NCBI GenBank assembly: GCA_001297265.1
Contig: LIHB01000062.1
Coordinates: 62,001 to 126,000 of the forward strand
Length of the DNA stretch: 64,000 nucleotides
Source of the DNA: Mycosphaerella arachidis
Taxonomy: Eukaryota; Ascomycota; Dothideomycetes; Mycosphaerellales; Mycosphaerellaceae
Reading direction: 5' to 3'
In this document: positions 63,434-64,000 of the stretch, one piece after another
How positions within the stretch are numbered: position 1 is the first letter of the stretch
Layout: each line of letters opens with the position of its first letter
The notes under the pieces: generated by a model
Databases searched by the model: none
Seen by the model: the letters and a program-made list of their open reading frames with translations, nothing else
Told to the model about the DNA's origin: nothing
Translations under genes and position numbers: made by a program

Positions 63434-64000
63434 GCGTACAACCTCTGTTCTCTCGGATCTACTGCATATTAGCACGGAGTTAGCGGGATATTGATTGGAA
63501 CAGGCATTCATATGGGAGGGATCTTGCGGACGGTGCATAATGCTGGCATCTTCGTCGCATTACTGGTCAATTACTACGACTACTACGTGCTGGCCACGTA
63601 GCTCACGAAATTGGAATGGTAATAATGGGAGAAGACGAATCTAGTGATACCACGCGGGTCTGGCTGCGACCTTGCGAACCTGTTTGTGCAATAGCGATTA
63701 TCTTTTTCCGTCACATACCAACATCAATGACATGATGTCTAATACCGTAAAGAACTATTCTTGCAGATGTGTTTACACTCGATCTTCAGCACCCTGGTCA
63801 GGCAGCGAATGCGAGAGACTTCGCTCTTGCGCCATTTCGCACGCCTCAACAACAGTGCACCCAAGTTTTCCCCCAAGAACTTTCACGGCAGGTTGGGCAG
63901 AAAGTATTGGACGAACGTGCCATACCTTGGATACTGCTGCTTTGAAATCTGCCACAATAGGTATGAATGAGATTACGACATACGCCAGGTACGTTGGCTT
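63434..64000. other. Window end, no gene called
   Basis: This is the 3' region of the second SANT gene and adjoining spacer. A minus-strand frame at 63773..63955 looks mildly protein-like and is preceded by an acceptor-like TTGTGGCAG. It could be an exon of a gene entering from the right, but it cannot be judged from this window. Confidence 0.4.

Overview
This window looks like nuclear chromosomal DNA of a filamentous ascomycete (Pezizomycotina). The evidence is many short introns (about 40-150 bp, mostly 44-75) with GTAAGT/GTATGT/GTACGT-type donors, CTAAC/CTGAC-like branch sites and CAG/TAG acceptors, coding sequence that is not AT-rich, and a fungal gene set: SFP1-type zinc-finger regulator, Dus3, Bap31/Yet, Uso1, Rat1, a fungal DHA1-type MFS transporter, sedolisin, M28 aminopeptidase, Bir1 and class I mannosidase. 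A dothideomycete is my best guess, but that is inference from protein flavour only.

Layout. 0-5 kb: a 2EXR/F-box-like protein, three uncharacterised minus-strand loci (one a frameshifted zinc-finger gene) and a WDR89-type WD40 protein. 5-6.5 kb: a gene-free stretch with a compound microsatellite and a GC-rich tandem repeat. 6.5-13 kb: an uncharacterised 289-aa protein, an amidase-signature enzyme and the SFP1-like regulator. 13-17.6 kb: a gene-poor interval with at most one small spliced gene. 17.7-31.4 kb: a dense housekeeping block, with Dus3 (tRNA dihydrouridylation) divergent from Bap31, Uso1 (ER-Golgi tethering) divergent from Rat1 (nuclear 5'-3' exonuclease), then a five-exon MFS transporter. 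32.9-38.4 kb: a three-exon cysteine-rich membrane microprotein, a large disordered protein and a multi-pass DUF1365 protein. 39.7-50.8 kb: a convergent pair of predicted secreted proteases (sedolisin and M28 aminopeptidase), the chromosomal-passenger protein Bir1, a CCDC124 homologue and a GH47 mannosidase. 50.9-64 kb: gene-poor and decayed, holding a RING gene with a frameshift, a BED-like relic, NDUFAF3 (complex I assembly) and two SANT/Myb genes on the same strand about 2.2 kb apart.

The genes do not form one pathway. The recognisable ones are mainly conserved housekeeping functions (RNA processing, secretory traffic, chromosome segregation, mitochondrial assembly), mixed with secreted hydrolases typical of saprotrophic or plant-associated fungi. 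I found no biosynthetic cluster, CRISPR array, convincing tRNA/rRNA gene or intact transposon. Exon structures were worked out by hand from splice-site consensus and reading-phase consistency. Where the 5' end could not be resolved, the entry says so.
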